NCBI GenBank assembly: GCA_016802295.1
Contig: JAESIW010000124.1
Coordinates: 788,791-852,790 of the forward strand
DNA: 64,000 nucleotides
Source of the DNA: Brachionus rotundiformis
Taxonomy: Eukaryota > Rotifera > Eurotatoria > Ploima > Brachionidae
Direction: 5' to 3'
Part shown: in pieces, positions 12,880-24,600 of the stretch
Numbering within the stretch: the first letter of the stretch is position 1
How the letters are laid out: each line of letters starts with the position of its first letter
Made by a program: the position numbers and the translations under genes
The notes under the pieces: generated by a model
Seen by the model: the letters and a program-made list of their open reading frames with translations, nothing else
Database searches by the model: none
What the model was told of the DNA's origin: nothing

Positions 12880-13713
12880 ATGGCTGTGTCGAAATTTGTA
12901 GAAATTTTTGAAGAAAAATTAGAAAAAAAAAATTTGTGTGAAAAATTTTCATTCAAGGATTACATGAATGAGCTGAATGCGGTTACTCCAACAAAAGATT
13001 TTTCAAAAATTGGCCTTGGATATGATCTTGGAGATGAGGACATTTTTTTCTCCTCGAAGGAATGCATATTGCGAAATTTGGTCAATAATTCTATGCTAAC
13101 TAAAAGACCAAGATTTACGCTAGAGAATCTTTTTAAACTTTTTACATTTATGAAGAACCCAACCTATTCACCAGACCTGCTTGCCCAAAGTTTTATTTTG
13201 CTTCATTCAAGCAAAAGCAACGGAGATTGGCATGTTTTTAAAGCTTTTTTCGAAAGCTTCGACTGCCACATAGTCAAAGCTGAAAATTTTCAATTTTATG
13301 ATAAATTGATGTTGATGTTTAAATGTATCTTAAAAAGTGACTACTTTAGATCCATCATAATTGAATCAGTCAAAAGTGTATATGCCAAGTCTGATTTCAA
13401 CTTTGATGACTTGGATCTTGTTTTGGTAAATTGTAGCTTGGAATCGCTTTTAGGATTTGCTGGCAAGAACAAAATATATGTTAATGTTCAACAATTCCTA
13501 GAGATCAAGAAGAGCATGCGCTTTAAATGGTGTACAGATGAAGAAAAAGAGATTGTTTTTATTTTGGAATTTATTAGATTGATGTTCCATGAAACAGTCC
13601 ATGTTGTTTTGCGCTCAAATACAAAAGATTTGAATTCATCTAGCCCTTTCCTAGAGAACAAAATGCAACCCAAACAACCTTTAGTAAACGAAAAGGACCT
13701 TCTTGAACTTTAA
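12880..13713 (+). CDS. Hypothetical protein with an HExxH motif
   Basis: A single open frame of 277 residues starting at MAVSKFVEIF. I do not recognise the family. It is mixed helical and charged, with no signal peptide or membrane segment. Near the C-terminus, FHETVHVVLR (about residues 234-243) contains HExxH, the zinc-binding signature of many metallopeptidases. There is no obvious third ligand before the end 34 residues later, so a peptidase role is not shown. The tail NSSSPFLENK is polar. An AATAAA lies 10 bp past the stop. It could be an inactive or truncated relative of a larger family, or a chance motif. Coding status is supported by length and by base composition less A+T-rich than the flanks. 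Confidence 0.7.
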   Translation: MAVSKFVEIFEEKLEKKNLCEKFSFKDYMNELNAVTPTKDFSKIGLGYDLGDEDIFFSSKECILRNLVNNSMLTKRPRFTLENLFKLFTFMKNPTYSPDLLAQSFILLHSSKSNGDWHVFKAFFESFDCHIVKAENFQFYDKLMLMFKCILKSDYFRSIIIESVKSVYAKSDFNFDDLDLVLVNCSLESLLGFAGKNKIYVNVQQFLEIKKSMRFKWCTDEEKEIVFILEFIRLMFHETVHVVLRSNTKDLNSSSPFLENKMQPKQPLVNEKDLLEL

Positions 13714-15174
13714 ATTAAACTAAATAAAGTTTTTATAGTGTTTTTTCTTTTAATTAAAAAATTGATCTGTAAAGCTTTTATGTTTGATATTCCTTAAACC
13801 ACTGATGTCTAAAACCAAATTAAAAAATTGCTTTTTTCTAATAATTATTTGAGTTAATATCATTAAACCTATGATTGATTTGAAAACTATTTCAAAGAAT
13901 TATAAAAAAGGCTCAAAGTAGCAAATATAAATAAATTATATTATTTTTATCATTTATCTATTTGTAGTCAGTAAAAACAGCTACTTGAATTTATTCACTG
14001 AACACATAAAAACACTTGATCATCAAATCAACACAAAATACCTAAACACATAACAGGTGATATCCAAAAATTATCCTACGATAACAGAATACTAAGTATT
14101 TTAATCTTTTTTTATTTTTTCAATCATTTTGTGATAGAAATCTTTAATAAAGATAAATTGACAATTAGAGAAGTTTATTCGATTTATTCGGATTTAGATT
14201 TGAAAAAAAAAATTAATTCAAATTTAAAAAAAATTAATTTAAATTAAAGTTTAAACAGCTGTAAATAGTAAAAAATCGATTTAAAAAACGAACATTCAAA
14301 ATAAAAATTAAAAAAACTATTTCGAATTGATAAAATTATTTTAAAATCATATTTAACTAAAAAATTTGAAAAATAATGCTAATGTAAAATTCCTTGATAT
14401 TGCCAATATATAAAAATTTATTAGTCTTTGACTAAAGATTATTATCATTTTTTAACTTATAAATTTTATTCAGTAAAATCTTATTTGTTGAGCATACTTT
14501 TTAATATCATATGATTAAGTTTGATGATTAAGGCATCCTTGGGTACTTAATTTTATAATTTAGAAAAAATATTAAGTGTTGTAAATTTGAACATGATTAT
14601 CAAAATTTGATCATAGACTTAAACTCATTCTTTTTATAGTATTTTTCAGTTTAAATAACTAACTGAACAAAATAAAATAATCTAAAAATAGCTGCAGTTA
14701 AACAAAATATATAAATATATTTATTTTAATTTATTCTTGGAAAAAAAATATAATTTTAAATAGAATATAAAATAAAAATTGCACGTGTGTTCAGGACATA
14801 AGGTTGGTGATGCAACTTTTTTCGGTAGCCCGTTTTCATTGTCCTTTGGAAAATGAAGCAAAAATCGGGCATCCGACATCATCAAAATTTTAATTTTAAA
14901 TCTAATTTTTATCTTTTTTTCAATTAAATTTTGGACATTAACCAGCAATAAACAAGTAAATAAGATTTTTTAATTTTAAATAGCCTTTGTGTTACTAGTA
15001 ATAGGCTTTCAATGCTCTTTTCTAGCGTCAAACAAGGCTTAAATTGAATTTCAAAACATTTAAAATTTAAATGAATTGGTTTTATTCTGTAAAAAAATTA
15101 GTTCAATATTTTTAACTGTTTACATCAAAATCTATTTAACACTGATATGAAAACAATTTTTTTTTGGTAAAAGA
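13714..15174. other. Intergenic, A+T-rich
   Basis: No gene supported. On the minus strand, 14770-14890 is less A+T-rich and reads as a short open frame beginning MSDARFLLHFPKDNENG, which I could not place. The last 150 bases are presumably the L12 promoter. Confidence 0.5.
13723..13728 (+). terminator. Polyadenylation signal AATAAA
   Basis: An AATAAA hexamer directly after the stop codon of the HExxH gene, followed by a T-rich stretch. The position is right for a cleavage signal, but the motif is common in such A+T-rich DNA. Confidence 0.45.
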
Positions 15175-15732
15175 ATGCCGCCAAAATTTGATCCAACTGC
15201 CATTCATGAAGTAATTTTGAGAGTTACTGGAGGAGAAGGTGCTGCAACTGCGGCCCTCGCGCCAAAGATTGGTCCACTTGGCTTAGCTCCTAAGAAAATA
15301 TCTGAAGATATTGCCAAAAATACCGGAGATTGGAAAGGACTTCGCATCACTGTTAAATTGACCATTCAAAATAGACAGGCAAAAATTTCAGTTGTGCCGT
15401 CGGCTTCATCACTAGTTATCAAGGCCTTGAAAGAACCTACACGTGACAGAAAGAAAGTCAAGAATAGTAATTTTATCTTTTTTTGTCATTTAAAATTAAA
15501 TTATCTAAAATTGACCATCATTCTAGTTAAACATGATGGAAGTGTTTCTTTTGATGAAATAATCTCAATCGCTCGTCAAATGAGACCGAGGTCTATGGCT
15601 AGAACCTTGGCTGGAACGGTTCTGGAAATTCTTGGCACTGCTCAGTCAGTTGGTTGTAAAGTAGACAATCAACATCCGCATACAATTATAGACAAAGTAC
15701 ATTCGGGAGAGTACTCAGTGCCGGAAAAATAA
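15175..15732 (+). CDS. RPL12: 60S ribosomal protein L12 (uL11)
   Basis: Exons 15175-15466 and 15527-15732, separated by a 60-nt GT-AG intron, give 165 residues, the human RPL12 length. Family blocks are obvious: MPPKFDP, LAPKIGPLGLAPKK, TGDWKGLRITVKLTIQNRQ, ALKEPTRDRKK, FDEIISIARQMRPRS, EILGTAQSVGCKVDNQHPH. uL11 sits at the base of the ribosomal stalk and binds the GTPase-associated rRNA. The intron is a multiple of three without an in-frame stop, so an unspliced message would encode 185 residues with a 20-residue hydrophobic insert. Splicing is clearly the intended form because it restores the conserved KNIKHDG join. Confidence 0.97.
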   Translation: MPPKFDPTAIHEVILRVTGGEGAATAALAPKIGPLGLAPKKISEDIAKNTGDWKGLRITVKLTIQNRQAKISVVPSASSLVIKALKEPTRDRKKVKNSNFIFFCHLKLNYLKLTIILVKHDGSVSFDEIISIARQMRPRSMARTLAGTVLEILGTAQSVGCKVDNQHPHTIIDKVHSGEYSVPEK

Positions 15733-17986
15733 ACTTTTATTATTAATTATGAATAAAAATTTAGAAAATGAATTTAAATTTTTTATTAGTTCTAATTAAT
15801 CAATCGACTAGTCCAAATATGACCTATTATTAAAATTTTCATATTTTTTTAAGTTTCATTCAATTGTCATCATTTAAAATTCATATAAAGATAGCGATGA
15901 AATTTGGGTTAAAAAAATTCAATAATAAGTTTAGTTAAAAAGCATATTTGAAAAAACAAATTTGATTAATTAATGAAACAATTTATTTAAAAGCTTAAAA
16001 ATTTAAGTTTAAAAATTTTAAACATTTTTTTTGGCAAAATAAACCAAATTGAGAAATTTCGTGTATTAGTATTTTTTTCTAGTCAAATATCAATATTCAA
16101 AAACAATTTAATTCTCACTTCTTGCACTTGAGATCGAATTAAGCCTCATTTTAAAATAAAATTATTATTACTTTTAAATAAGATCATTAACAAATAGTGT
16201 AATTTCTAACTTTCGAATAATTAAAACATTTTCATATCTAAGCAACATCTAAATAGATCTATTTCATAATTAATTAGCCAAGTCATTATGATTTTGTATC
16301 AAATTTTATTTTTGAGATTAATAGCTCATTCTCTATCAAGTTATCTTGATCTAAATAAAATTAAAATTTTTATATTATTAAATATTAGGCCTGACAAACA
16401 AAACGAGCTCTAAATATAGCCAAAATTATTTATTTAGTCCAAGAGTGTATGTTAAGTTTGAAAAATAAGACAAAAAATGTGTCATCACTGTTTTTATTTC
16501 AAATAAACTGTCCAATAGACGGCTTTCTCGAGCAAGCTTATTATTATAATTATTATAATTAGCCTAAATACCATCAGGTCCGATCTAAAAAAATAAAAAT
16601 CATAATTTTCTATTATAAAAGCGATCACTATTTCATACACTCTCTTAATTTGGAAATATTTCACCACTTTTTGCATACGAAGCTAGCGTACATTGGCATA
16701 ATATATTTTAATAGTGTAGATTGAAAAAATATCGTCATCATTTTTAGTTACTAAATAGAAACAAAAAAACATATATTTTTTTCTCTTCACAAAAGTCGAT
16801 ATTATAATTTATGTTTTTCGTATAACAGCCATTTTTATTTTAGAAAAAAATAATCAAAATCTTAGGCAACACGGTTTTTATTTTTTAGCTGATTTATTTT
16901 TTCTTATGCAGCACGTACCTAAATAAAAAAGCTAAGTTAAGATGATCGAACCAAAGTGTGTGAAGTAAGTGCCGCAAGCGAGCAGCGTCAGCAGCAGCAA
17001 ATGAATGGACGCGGGCAGCAACAGCGGCTCGGTCACGCCACCAACTCCTCATAAAACAAATCTGATCTTGACTTGAAAGCACTTGCTCCATGTCTCAGCC
17101 ATGATTAGGATAGGCGCCCTTCTCTTTTCCACGCTGGTCATGCCTGAACATTTCTGACCTATTTTGGCTTAAAAATTTTAACTATTCAGATTGGATTTTG
17201 GTCACTAAGCGATCTCTATACTTAAAATTTTTTTGCTAATTAAATTCTTAGGTTTAAGTCATAGGCAACATGATTCATTCATTATCCAAACTTTTAAATA
17301 TTGCCAAACACTGTGCTCAAATAAAAAAATATCCAAAAAACTGCATCCAAGTTTCACAATTTTGATTTTCAATTATTTTTTTGAAAATTGGAATATCTTT
17401 AACTCAAACCTAAACAGAGTTAAGTTATTTTCCATCAGATCCCTAATTAAACAAGCAACTTAATTTAAAACCAAGATGCCAAATAAAATGCCAAATAAAA
17501 GCACTATAAACGCCACTATTGGCTGCATAGATAGCTACTTAAACGCGAGCGCGTTATGTGCCGTCAACCGGCCCTCCAAAGCGCTCTCAAAGTGCCTCTA
17601 TTTGACTCAATGCTTGGCAAGGGACCAGCGCTGCCAGCACAGCGGCCAGTCCGAGCTTTTTCTTGCTCAAAACAGACCCTTAGGGCTCACTTTTAGTCCG
17701 CAAGCCGTGAACAAACATCGTGGGGCTTTGCTCACTAGGACTTGGGGCTTTGCCAATCAAAACCACACACTTGCAATTCTTGTCCCCTATCTATTTCTTG
17801 GCTGAATAATAAAAATTTAATATATTGAAATTTTTATTCATTTATTTTTAGTTAATTAAAATAAAAGCTTAACAAAATCTATAAATTAAAATCTAATTGA
17901 TTTTTAATTGGGGTTTAGATGTTGAATTAAGAGCCTTCTTAAGAAAGGAGATTGATTAATTAATTAAATAGTTTTGAATTCGGGCG
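15733..17986. other. Intergenic region upstream of the PNUTS homolog
   Basis: Mostly A+T-rich. Two less A+T-rich islands stand out: about 16930-17160 and about 17490-17805. Both hold open frames that I cannot assign. I looked here for a TFIIS-type N-terminal exon for the PNUTS gene and did not find one. Confidence 0.5.
17476..17805 (+). CDS. Doubtful 109-residue open frame
   Basis: An open frame in a markedly less A+T-rich island 180 bp upstream of the PNUTS homolog. It begins with a repeated MPNKMPNK. It has no recognisable domain, signal peptide or repeat, and the cysteines are scattered. The minus strand of the island is also fairly open. It could be a small gene, a 5' UTR or upstream ORF of the next gene, a noncoding RNA or a transposon scrap. 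Confidence 0.2.
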   Translation: MPNKMPNKSTINATIGCIDSYLNASALCAVNRPSKALSKCLYLTQCLARDQRCQHSGQSELFLAQNRPLGLTFSPQAVNKHRGALLTRTWGFANQNHTLAILVPYLFLG

Positions 17987-20900
17987 ATGACTTCAATTGA
18001 AAGCACAATGACCAGTCAGCACTTAAACACATCCAACAATGACGAGGAGTCGATATACTTGACGTCGTCCGACGACGAAAAGGACCAAGAGTCGGTGGAG
18101 TACGCCGGCGACGAGCAGTTCGAGCAGGAGAACAATGGCTACGAGGACGAGGCGTCGGACAACGACGACTTCGCCTACGGCAACAGCTACGAGGATGAGG
18201 AGCGCGAGCACCAGCGCCGGCCGATCAAGGTCTACGACGAGTACGACCCGGAGAACATCGACAACAACGAGGACGATAGCGACGACGACGACATACCGCT
18301 AAACATGTACAGCCAGAAGAAGAAGCAGCTCGAGGCGAGCAAGCAGCGGGCGGAGAGTGACGCGGCCGGCTCGAGCTCCGACGACGAGCCGAGTGTCGGT
18401 CGGCCGAAGAAGCGCGGCCGGCCCAGGCGCACCGACGACCCCAAGTCGGCCAAAAAAGCCAAGAGCATACGCAAACAAACAGCCAAACACGACCTAAAAA
18501 AGAAGCTGTCCGCCAAACAAAAGTCCCAATCGGACTCGGACTCGGCTTCGTCCGCCGACTCGGACTCCAAGTCCAAACAAGCTAGAAAAAATCCAACCAA
18601 AGAAAATGTAAATACAGATTTGTCAAGCAAGAGTTTGGTCAAAAAGGCGCCGTCGCACTCGGTCAAGCAGAAGAGCGCCGAGGGCAGCAAGTTGAGCCAG
18701 GCGCAAAACATCATATCCGGCCGAGTGATCAACTTCGAGAGCGGGTTCAAAATACCCAAGAGGCCCAGGTAAGCTGTCTTTAAGCTGTGCCACTCTTTTG
18801 GCTCTAATATTTGTTCCATTTTTTGAAGCAATGAGTCAGCTGTTGAGAAGGAGCCGCCGGAAAAAAAGACCAAGACCGAGGACAAGGCCACAGTCGACAA
18901 AGCCAAGCTTAAAGACCCAAAAGAAACAGTAAAAACAAGCAGAGCATCCAAGCCGGTCAAGAGTGTGGACAAAAAAGCCCAACCGGTCAAAAGTAATTAT
19001 TTTTTTTTAATTTAATTAAATTTTTTTCCATTTAATTCAAAATTTGACCAATATGCTTAAAATTTAATTTAAGACGGCTTTAAAGAATCGGTGGACTTTC
19101 TGGAAGCGCTGAGCAGCTCATCGTCTCGCAAGCATGCGCACACCAGCAAAAAGCCCATTTTGCCAAGTGGGCCCAGGGTTCAAACAGCTAAAAACGAATC
19201 TAGTCAAGATAAAAAACCGGACCCAAGCTTAAAAACTAATCTAGAATCTAGTTGTACTTCTACACCTTGTTTAATAAATAGGGTAATCATAAACATGAGC
19301 TTTTTTTTTTTGTTCGGTTTAAAAATATAAAAATATTTTGAAATAATAATTAAATGGCATTTGTATACAACTAAAAAAAAACTTAAAATTAAAACTTGAC
19401 CAAACAAAACTGATCTATTGATATCAAAAAAAATTTAAAATGCTGCTTAAATTGAAACATAAATGTTCCAGCCATGTTGACCATGTGCTTGTTGCCATTA
19501 GATTTTTGAAATATTTTTTCGATTAAGTGTAGATAAATTAATGTGACATGCTTTTCTTATTAGGTTGAAACTGTGGACAATACTGACCAGACAAGCTTGC
19601 TCAACAGTCATTCTACTAGCAGTGATAGCAATTTGCTTAAATTTAGCTCAAACGGCCTAAAAAGCAACCTGACCATGTCCGGAACTAAAAAATTATCTAA
19701 GAAAAAAGTTGTTTGGGCTGACTCATGTTCACAACAATTAGAAAGTGTACAGTTATTTTACTTAGACGAATCTGAAAGAGGTTAATTAAGTTTATTATTA
19801 TTATTTTTTTAACTAATTTAAGATTAAAATTAAAATTTTAATTAACAAAAAAATTGGATAATTTATTTAGAAATAAGAAGATTTAAATGGATAACTAAAG
19901 TTTATGATTTAATTTTTTTATTAATTTAAGCCTAAGAATCAAATTTTATTCAAATAGGTGATTAGTTAAGAAATTAGAGGAATTAAAATTTTACCCATTT
20001 AATTTTTTTGAATTAATTTTTAACTTAAAATTAAAATTTTCACTAAAAAAGAGATAATCTATTTAGCAAGTATTAATATTCAAAAAGATATTTAAATATT
20101 TATTATTATATTTTTGTGATTTTAAGATTAAAATTCAAATCTTAACTTAGAAGAAAAAATATTATTTAATTTTTAAACATTAAAAAGTAAAAAATTTTTA
20201 TAATGAAAATTTTTTTATTGATTTATGTCGAAGAAATTTATTTAAAAAAATAGAAGATAATTAATTAAGTATTTGGGTTTATTAAAGGTTTGAAAATATT
20301 TTTTTTTCTGTAATTTCAAGCTTAAAATTAAAACTTTCATTAAAAAGAGATAATTTATTTAGTAATTAATAGAATTAAAGATATTTAAATTTTGGTTATT
20401 ATTTTTTTATTAATTTAATTTTAAAAATTAGTAAACAAGAAAAGAAGATAATTAATTTAGAACGAAGACGAATTTAAGTTTTGAACATTTGAATGGATAG
20501 TTAAAATTTTATTAAAAAAATTAAATTTTTAATTATGTAATTAGATGAATTCAAATTTTAAAAATCTAAAAAAATTAATTAAATTTTAGTTATCATTTTT
20601 TTATTAATTTAATTTAAAACTTTAGTTATTAAATTTAGTAATTATAAGAGAGTTTAAATTTCAAACATATGAATAGATAATTAAAATTTTAGTTATTTAA
20701 ACGATTATAAATACCTTGGTGAATATAAATGATAATTATTTTTGTGTTTAGTTATTAAGAAAGAAGCGTACCGTGGCGCTGACATGTCCAAAGTGGATAA
20801 GCTGAGCGAAAAAGAGTTCACTTTCCGCATTACTTCAGGCCATGGCTTTGGCGACTTTAATGAAGAGGAGGCAGTGTCGACATGGCCCACATCGTTAATC

Positions 20901-21824
20901 CCTATTGATTTGCCAGAGTCGACCATAACTCCAGAGATTAAGAGCGAAGAGCGCGAGATTCAAGCGAAACGCGAGGCCAACACTTTAGCTGTCCTAGTGT
21001 TCAAAAAATTCATGCCCGATTCGGCCAGCGAGCCTGACGCCGAGCCGGCTTCGGACTCACTCAAGACAAAGACAATACCCTTGGACGAGACCAACAGTGC
21101 AGAGACCAGACTGCCAAGCGAAGAAGCCAAAATAGAACAGGACAAAATTTACACGCCTAGCCATGAGCCAAAACCAAAAATACCACTGCTCTCTAACCCG
21201 GTGACCAAGACGCCTTTGCTGCCCACACCACCTGTTCAGCCACCTAGCAGTTCCACCGAGGCGTCCGGCTCTAAAAAGGAACCGATCAACATTCTAAATA
21301 TGCTTAACTTGTCTAGTTCGATACTCAAGTCGAGTGAGGACGCCGAAAGACTCAAAAAAATTCTCAGTCTTGTCGGCGCCTCGCCATCTGCTGACTCCAA
21401 GACAGACGAACCCAAAATTCCCGACTCGGATCACACTCATACCAAATTTAACATTCCAAAAACTGATACCAACAATAATCCCAGATGGAACAACAACAAC
21501 AACAACAATAACAACAACCCAAATTGGCAAAATCACAAGCATTCAAACCACACATTTAACAGAGGTTTTAATCAAAATTCAAATCAAGGCCAGGGACGAA
21601 ATGTGTTTGTAAATAATTTTAAAAGGGGTATTGGCAACAGGACTTCAATGTCTTATGGCCATGGTCACAGCAATAATTACCGCGGCAACGATTCAAGGGC
21701 TGGCTTTAACCGGCAAAATTACGCAATGCATGGCCAAAATCGAAACAGATTTGGTGAAAACAAGAACTATGAGGACAGTGAGCGAGCCGAATCGAAATCG
21801 ACTCAGGGTGGCAGATGGATCTAG
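17987..21824 (+). CDS. PPP1R10: PNUTS homolog (PP1 nuclear targeting subunit), 5 exons
   Basis: Exons 17987-18768, 18829-18992, 19074-19282, 19564-19780 and 20752-21824 keep frame and give 814 residues. Landmarks match vertebrate PNUTS in order: a PLKR-like segment near the exon 1/2 join with a PPEKKTK motif, SVDFLEALSSS (cf. GFLDALNS) near 320, a PP1-docking RVxF-type site KVVW near 433-436, then FYLDESERV. Later come EEREIQAKREAN and PLDETNSAET, and a G/N/H-rich tail. PNUTS brings PP1 to chromatin with TOX4/WDR82 to dephosphorylate RNA polymerase II and slow it at termination. Differences: exon 1 is acidic and disordered, with an AT-hook-like GRPKKRGRPRR near 138-148 instead of the TFIIS N-terminal domain, and no C-terminal CCCH finger is visible. 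The exons are GC-richer than the introns. Confidence 0.87.
19781..20751 (+). repeat. Intron 4 of the PNUTS homolog with degenerate repeated motifs
   Basis: A 971-nt intron, much longer than its neighbours (60-281 nt). Variants of GATAATTTATTTAG, TTATTAATTTAA and AAATTAAAATTTT recur along it at irregular spacing, suggesting an old, decayed tandem array or expanded low-complexity DNA. Nothing coding is visible. Confidence 0.5.
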
Positions 21825-22739
21825 TTGAGAAAAAATGTCCATTTTTTTACCTTAGTTGCAGAATGAACTTGTTAATTAATTGTTAATTTATATTTTGTTT
21901 GTTGGTCTGGTGCTGTTAAATACAATTTTTATGATCTATTTTGGTTTAATAAAAGTGTAATTTCCACGAATAAATGGACTCGGCTTGTTTCCATGTGACA
22001 CTTTATTTTGGCAACAGTTTATGTTTAAGAAGAGATTTTTTCCTAATTTATCAGAGTGAAATACAAAATAATAAAAAAAAAATATATATATATATATACA
22101 CAAATATCTTAATAACTTATATATATTTACATATACCGACACTCGACTTATTTACACACACCACACAAACGATTTTTATTTGAAAATTTTATTTAAAAAA
22201 TTGATTTGTAAAAATAAATGGATATTTTTCAAATTTTAGATTTCATCAAACTCTTGCCTGATGTGATGCCGAATCGGTGGCTCCAGTGTCCATTTTTGCT
22301 CTCGATCGGTCTTATTGCATTTTATTCTGGGGATATTTTCTTTCTCTTTATTCTTTTTGGTTTAGTTTATGATAAAAATACGCTTTATTATTATTATTAT
22401 TATTTTTTTTTTTGGTTTTGATCTTTTTCTCTACATTTTTGTTTAATTTAAAATCAAATATTACATGAGTTTATAAATAAAATTTAAGAAATATATCAGC
22501 TCTTTTTGTTTTATTTTTTTTTTCACTTTTTGTGCAAAATATAGACAAATTAAGTTATTGATATTTTTGTCCAAGTATTTTATTAAGTTTTAAAGTTTAT
22601 GAACTAGCATTATTGTCTTTTCAGTTTTAATTGTAAGTATTATACATAAGCAATATCATAAGCAATTTAATAGAAGATTAATATAAAAACATAGATATAA
22701 AAATATTAAAATAAAATGATTCAACATATAGAATTAAAA
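21825..22739. other. 3' flank of the PNUTS gene, simple repeats
   Basis: No gene supported. It contains an (AT)n run at about 22081-22100 and a TTA/ATT run at about 22384-22402. A short plus-strand open frame at 22218-22421 runs into the ATT repeat and is not convincing. Confidence 0.55.
21948..21953 (+). terminator. Polyadenylation signal AATAAA
   Basis: An AATAAA hexamer about 125 bp downstream of the PNUTS stop codon, the first clear one after it, in DNA less A+T-rich than the intergenic average. Confidence 0.45.
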
Positions 22740-23570
22740 TCAACATCAATAGACCCCAACCAAACCATCTAGATGATGATAGGGAAAATGATTTATATTA
22801 ACGATTATTGAATTAAGTAACTGGACAGCAAAATAGTCTACTGAACTAGATATATTAAAGTGTAAAAGGAAATAGGAATAAAACTGGATATACAATTCCA
22901 ATCTTGGTTGGGACAGTGACTCTTAAAGAAACTGTTGAAGAAAAGAGCCTTGGTGTTGTTGCATTTAATGACCTAAAAATGGAAAAAAAAATGTTCATCT
23001 GCGGCATCCAAAGTCAACAGAGTGTTAGGTCAAACCAGGAATGCATTCGTGTGTTTGGACAAAGAAACTTTAAGACTGTTATACATAGGACTTGTCAGTC
23101 CGTAAGTGTTTGGAACCCTTCAACGAATGCTGGCATAAACATCATCGAAAGAGTCCAAAAAAGAGCGAAAAAGCCAGTCCAATGTTTGAAAGAAAAGTCA
23201 TTCCAAGAAAGACTAAAGACTTTGGACTTAATGAGCTTATAAGAACTTTATTAAAATTTTCAAAATAGTCAACCGTCATGAGAAGATTAACGTAATGAAA
23301 GGTGTGAACATGGCTACATTTTTGAATCTGGACAAGATACAACTTTCTGACCAATAGAGTGGTTTCAAAGTGGAATGCTTCACCGGAAAGCGTTGTTAAC
23401 TCAGAGATAGTTAATGGCTTTAAAGCGGGTATAGACAGAGAAGTGTTTGATATAGAACAAAGAAAGAAAAGACAAACTGATACAAAAACGCTTGAAGGCA
23501 TGAGTATATACTGCTATGCTGCAGTGCCATAACTACTACTAATACTCCCATATGGTGCTTCCTTTTTTTA
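22740..23570 (+). mobile_element. Decayed LINE, 3' part of the reverse-transcriptase ORF (copy A)
   Basis: Broken reading frames give the C-terminal end of a non-LTR retrotransposon protein: a region like ELSNW...LDILKCK, then TVEEKSLGVV, RTCQSVSVWNPSTNAGIN, IERVQKRAKKPVQCLK, ERLKTLDLMSL, FKIVN, and in another frame SKWNASPESVVNSEIVNGFKAG. This order is typical of jockey/CR1/L2-like elements. Several frameshifts and stops separate the blocks, so it is dead. The same family recurs on the minus strand at about 55.9-56.7 kb with closely similar DNA. Confidence 0.85.
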
Positions 23571-24600
23571 ATCCTTTTAAGGGCCATTAAAATCGATACC
23601 CCAAAATTTAAATTTTTGTACCTAATTATTAGGATTATACATAAGTAAATTATTTTTCACTAAATTAATTTGAAAGCCGCTATTTTTAACTAATTGACGC
23701 TACTTTTTTTAAAATATGAAAACTAGTTTAAAATCAAGTACATAAATTTTTCTTTGACATCTCCAATTTGATAGCATTACTTGGAATTTTCATGCAACTA
23801 ACTGACTCGCCAACAGCGATTAACACGTGTACAATGGCAAACATGGAAAAAGGGTGCAAAAAAACAAAATATTTCTATAACTTTTATAGTCATTTTAACT
23901 AATTTGGTGTCAATTAAGAATAAAAAGATTTTTTTCTTTTATGTTATTATTTTATTTTTGGTTTTTTTTTTCTAATAAAATTGTAGAAAAAAACATTTTA
24001 TTCAAATTTTGTGGTATTCGAACTAAATTTGTCATATTACTAGCTGATGTCTTGAATAATTAATCAACGAAAATTTATTAAAATTCATTTTAAAAGTTTC
24101 CTTACTCCTTTTAAGAATCTTGTCACGTACTTGATTCAGTATATTAGTAATTCTTTTATATTATTATTTATCTCGAATTTTATAGTTAAATAAAGAATTA
24201 GTTAAAGAAATCTTTTAATTGTCCCATACTATATTACAAATTTCTCTTTTTTTAAATTAAATGGATTTCGAGGACTCGATTTGGACATTGAAGGTAATGC
24301 AAAACGAGGTAACAAAAACCTCATCATGCGCTTTTATAAAATATAATTAATCACCAACAAAATCACCAAAAAATCAACTAAGATCCTAATGAATACCAAG
24401 ACGATTTCTTCACTCCATTCAATAAACTACAGTAATAAATTCACTAATAGCTCAGATTAATCTCACAAGGGACTGAAAGGTCCATTCTGAACCATTCTGA
24501 ACTGCCCGGGCTAACCCAAACTATCTTATTAAAAAATATATTCAATTAAAGAGACATCATATTTATTTGACAAAATTTAAAACGTAGAAAAAAACCTAAA
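23571..24600. other. Intergenic, A+T-rich
   Basis: No gene supported. A short frame at 24261 (MDFEDSIWTLK followed by a GTAATG donor-like site) could be a lone first exon, but no continuation was found. 24460-24520 is slightly GC-richer with no recognisable content. Confidence 0.5.

Noticed and set aside
18232..18990. 252-residue minus-strand open frame over PNUTS exons 1 and 2
   Set aside because: It is antisense to well-supported PNUTS exons and crosses their intron; leucine/serine-rich sequence is typical of the antisense of acidic, Lys/Ser-rich coding DNA.
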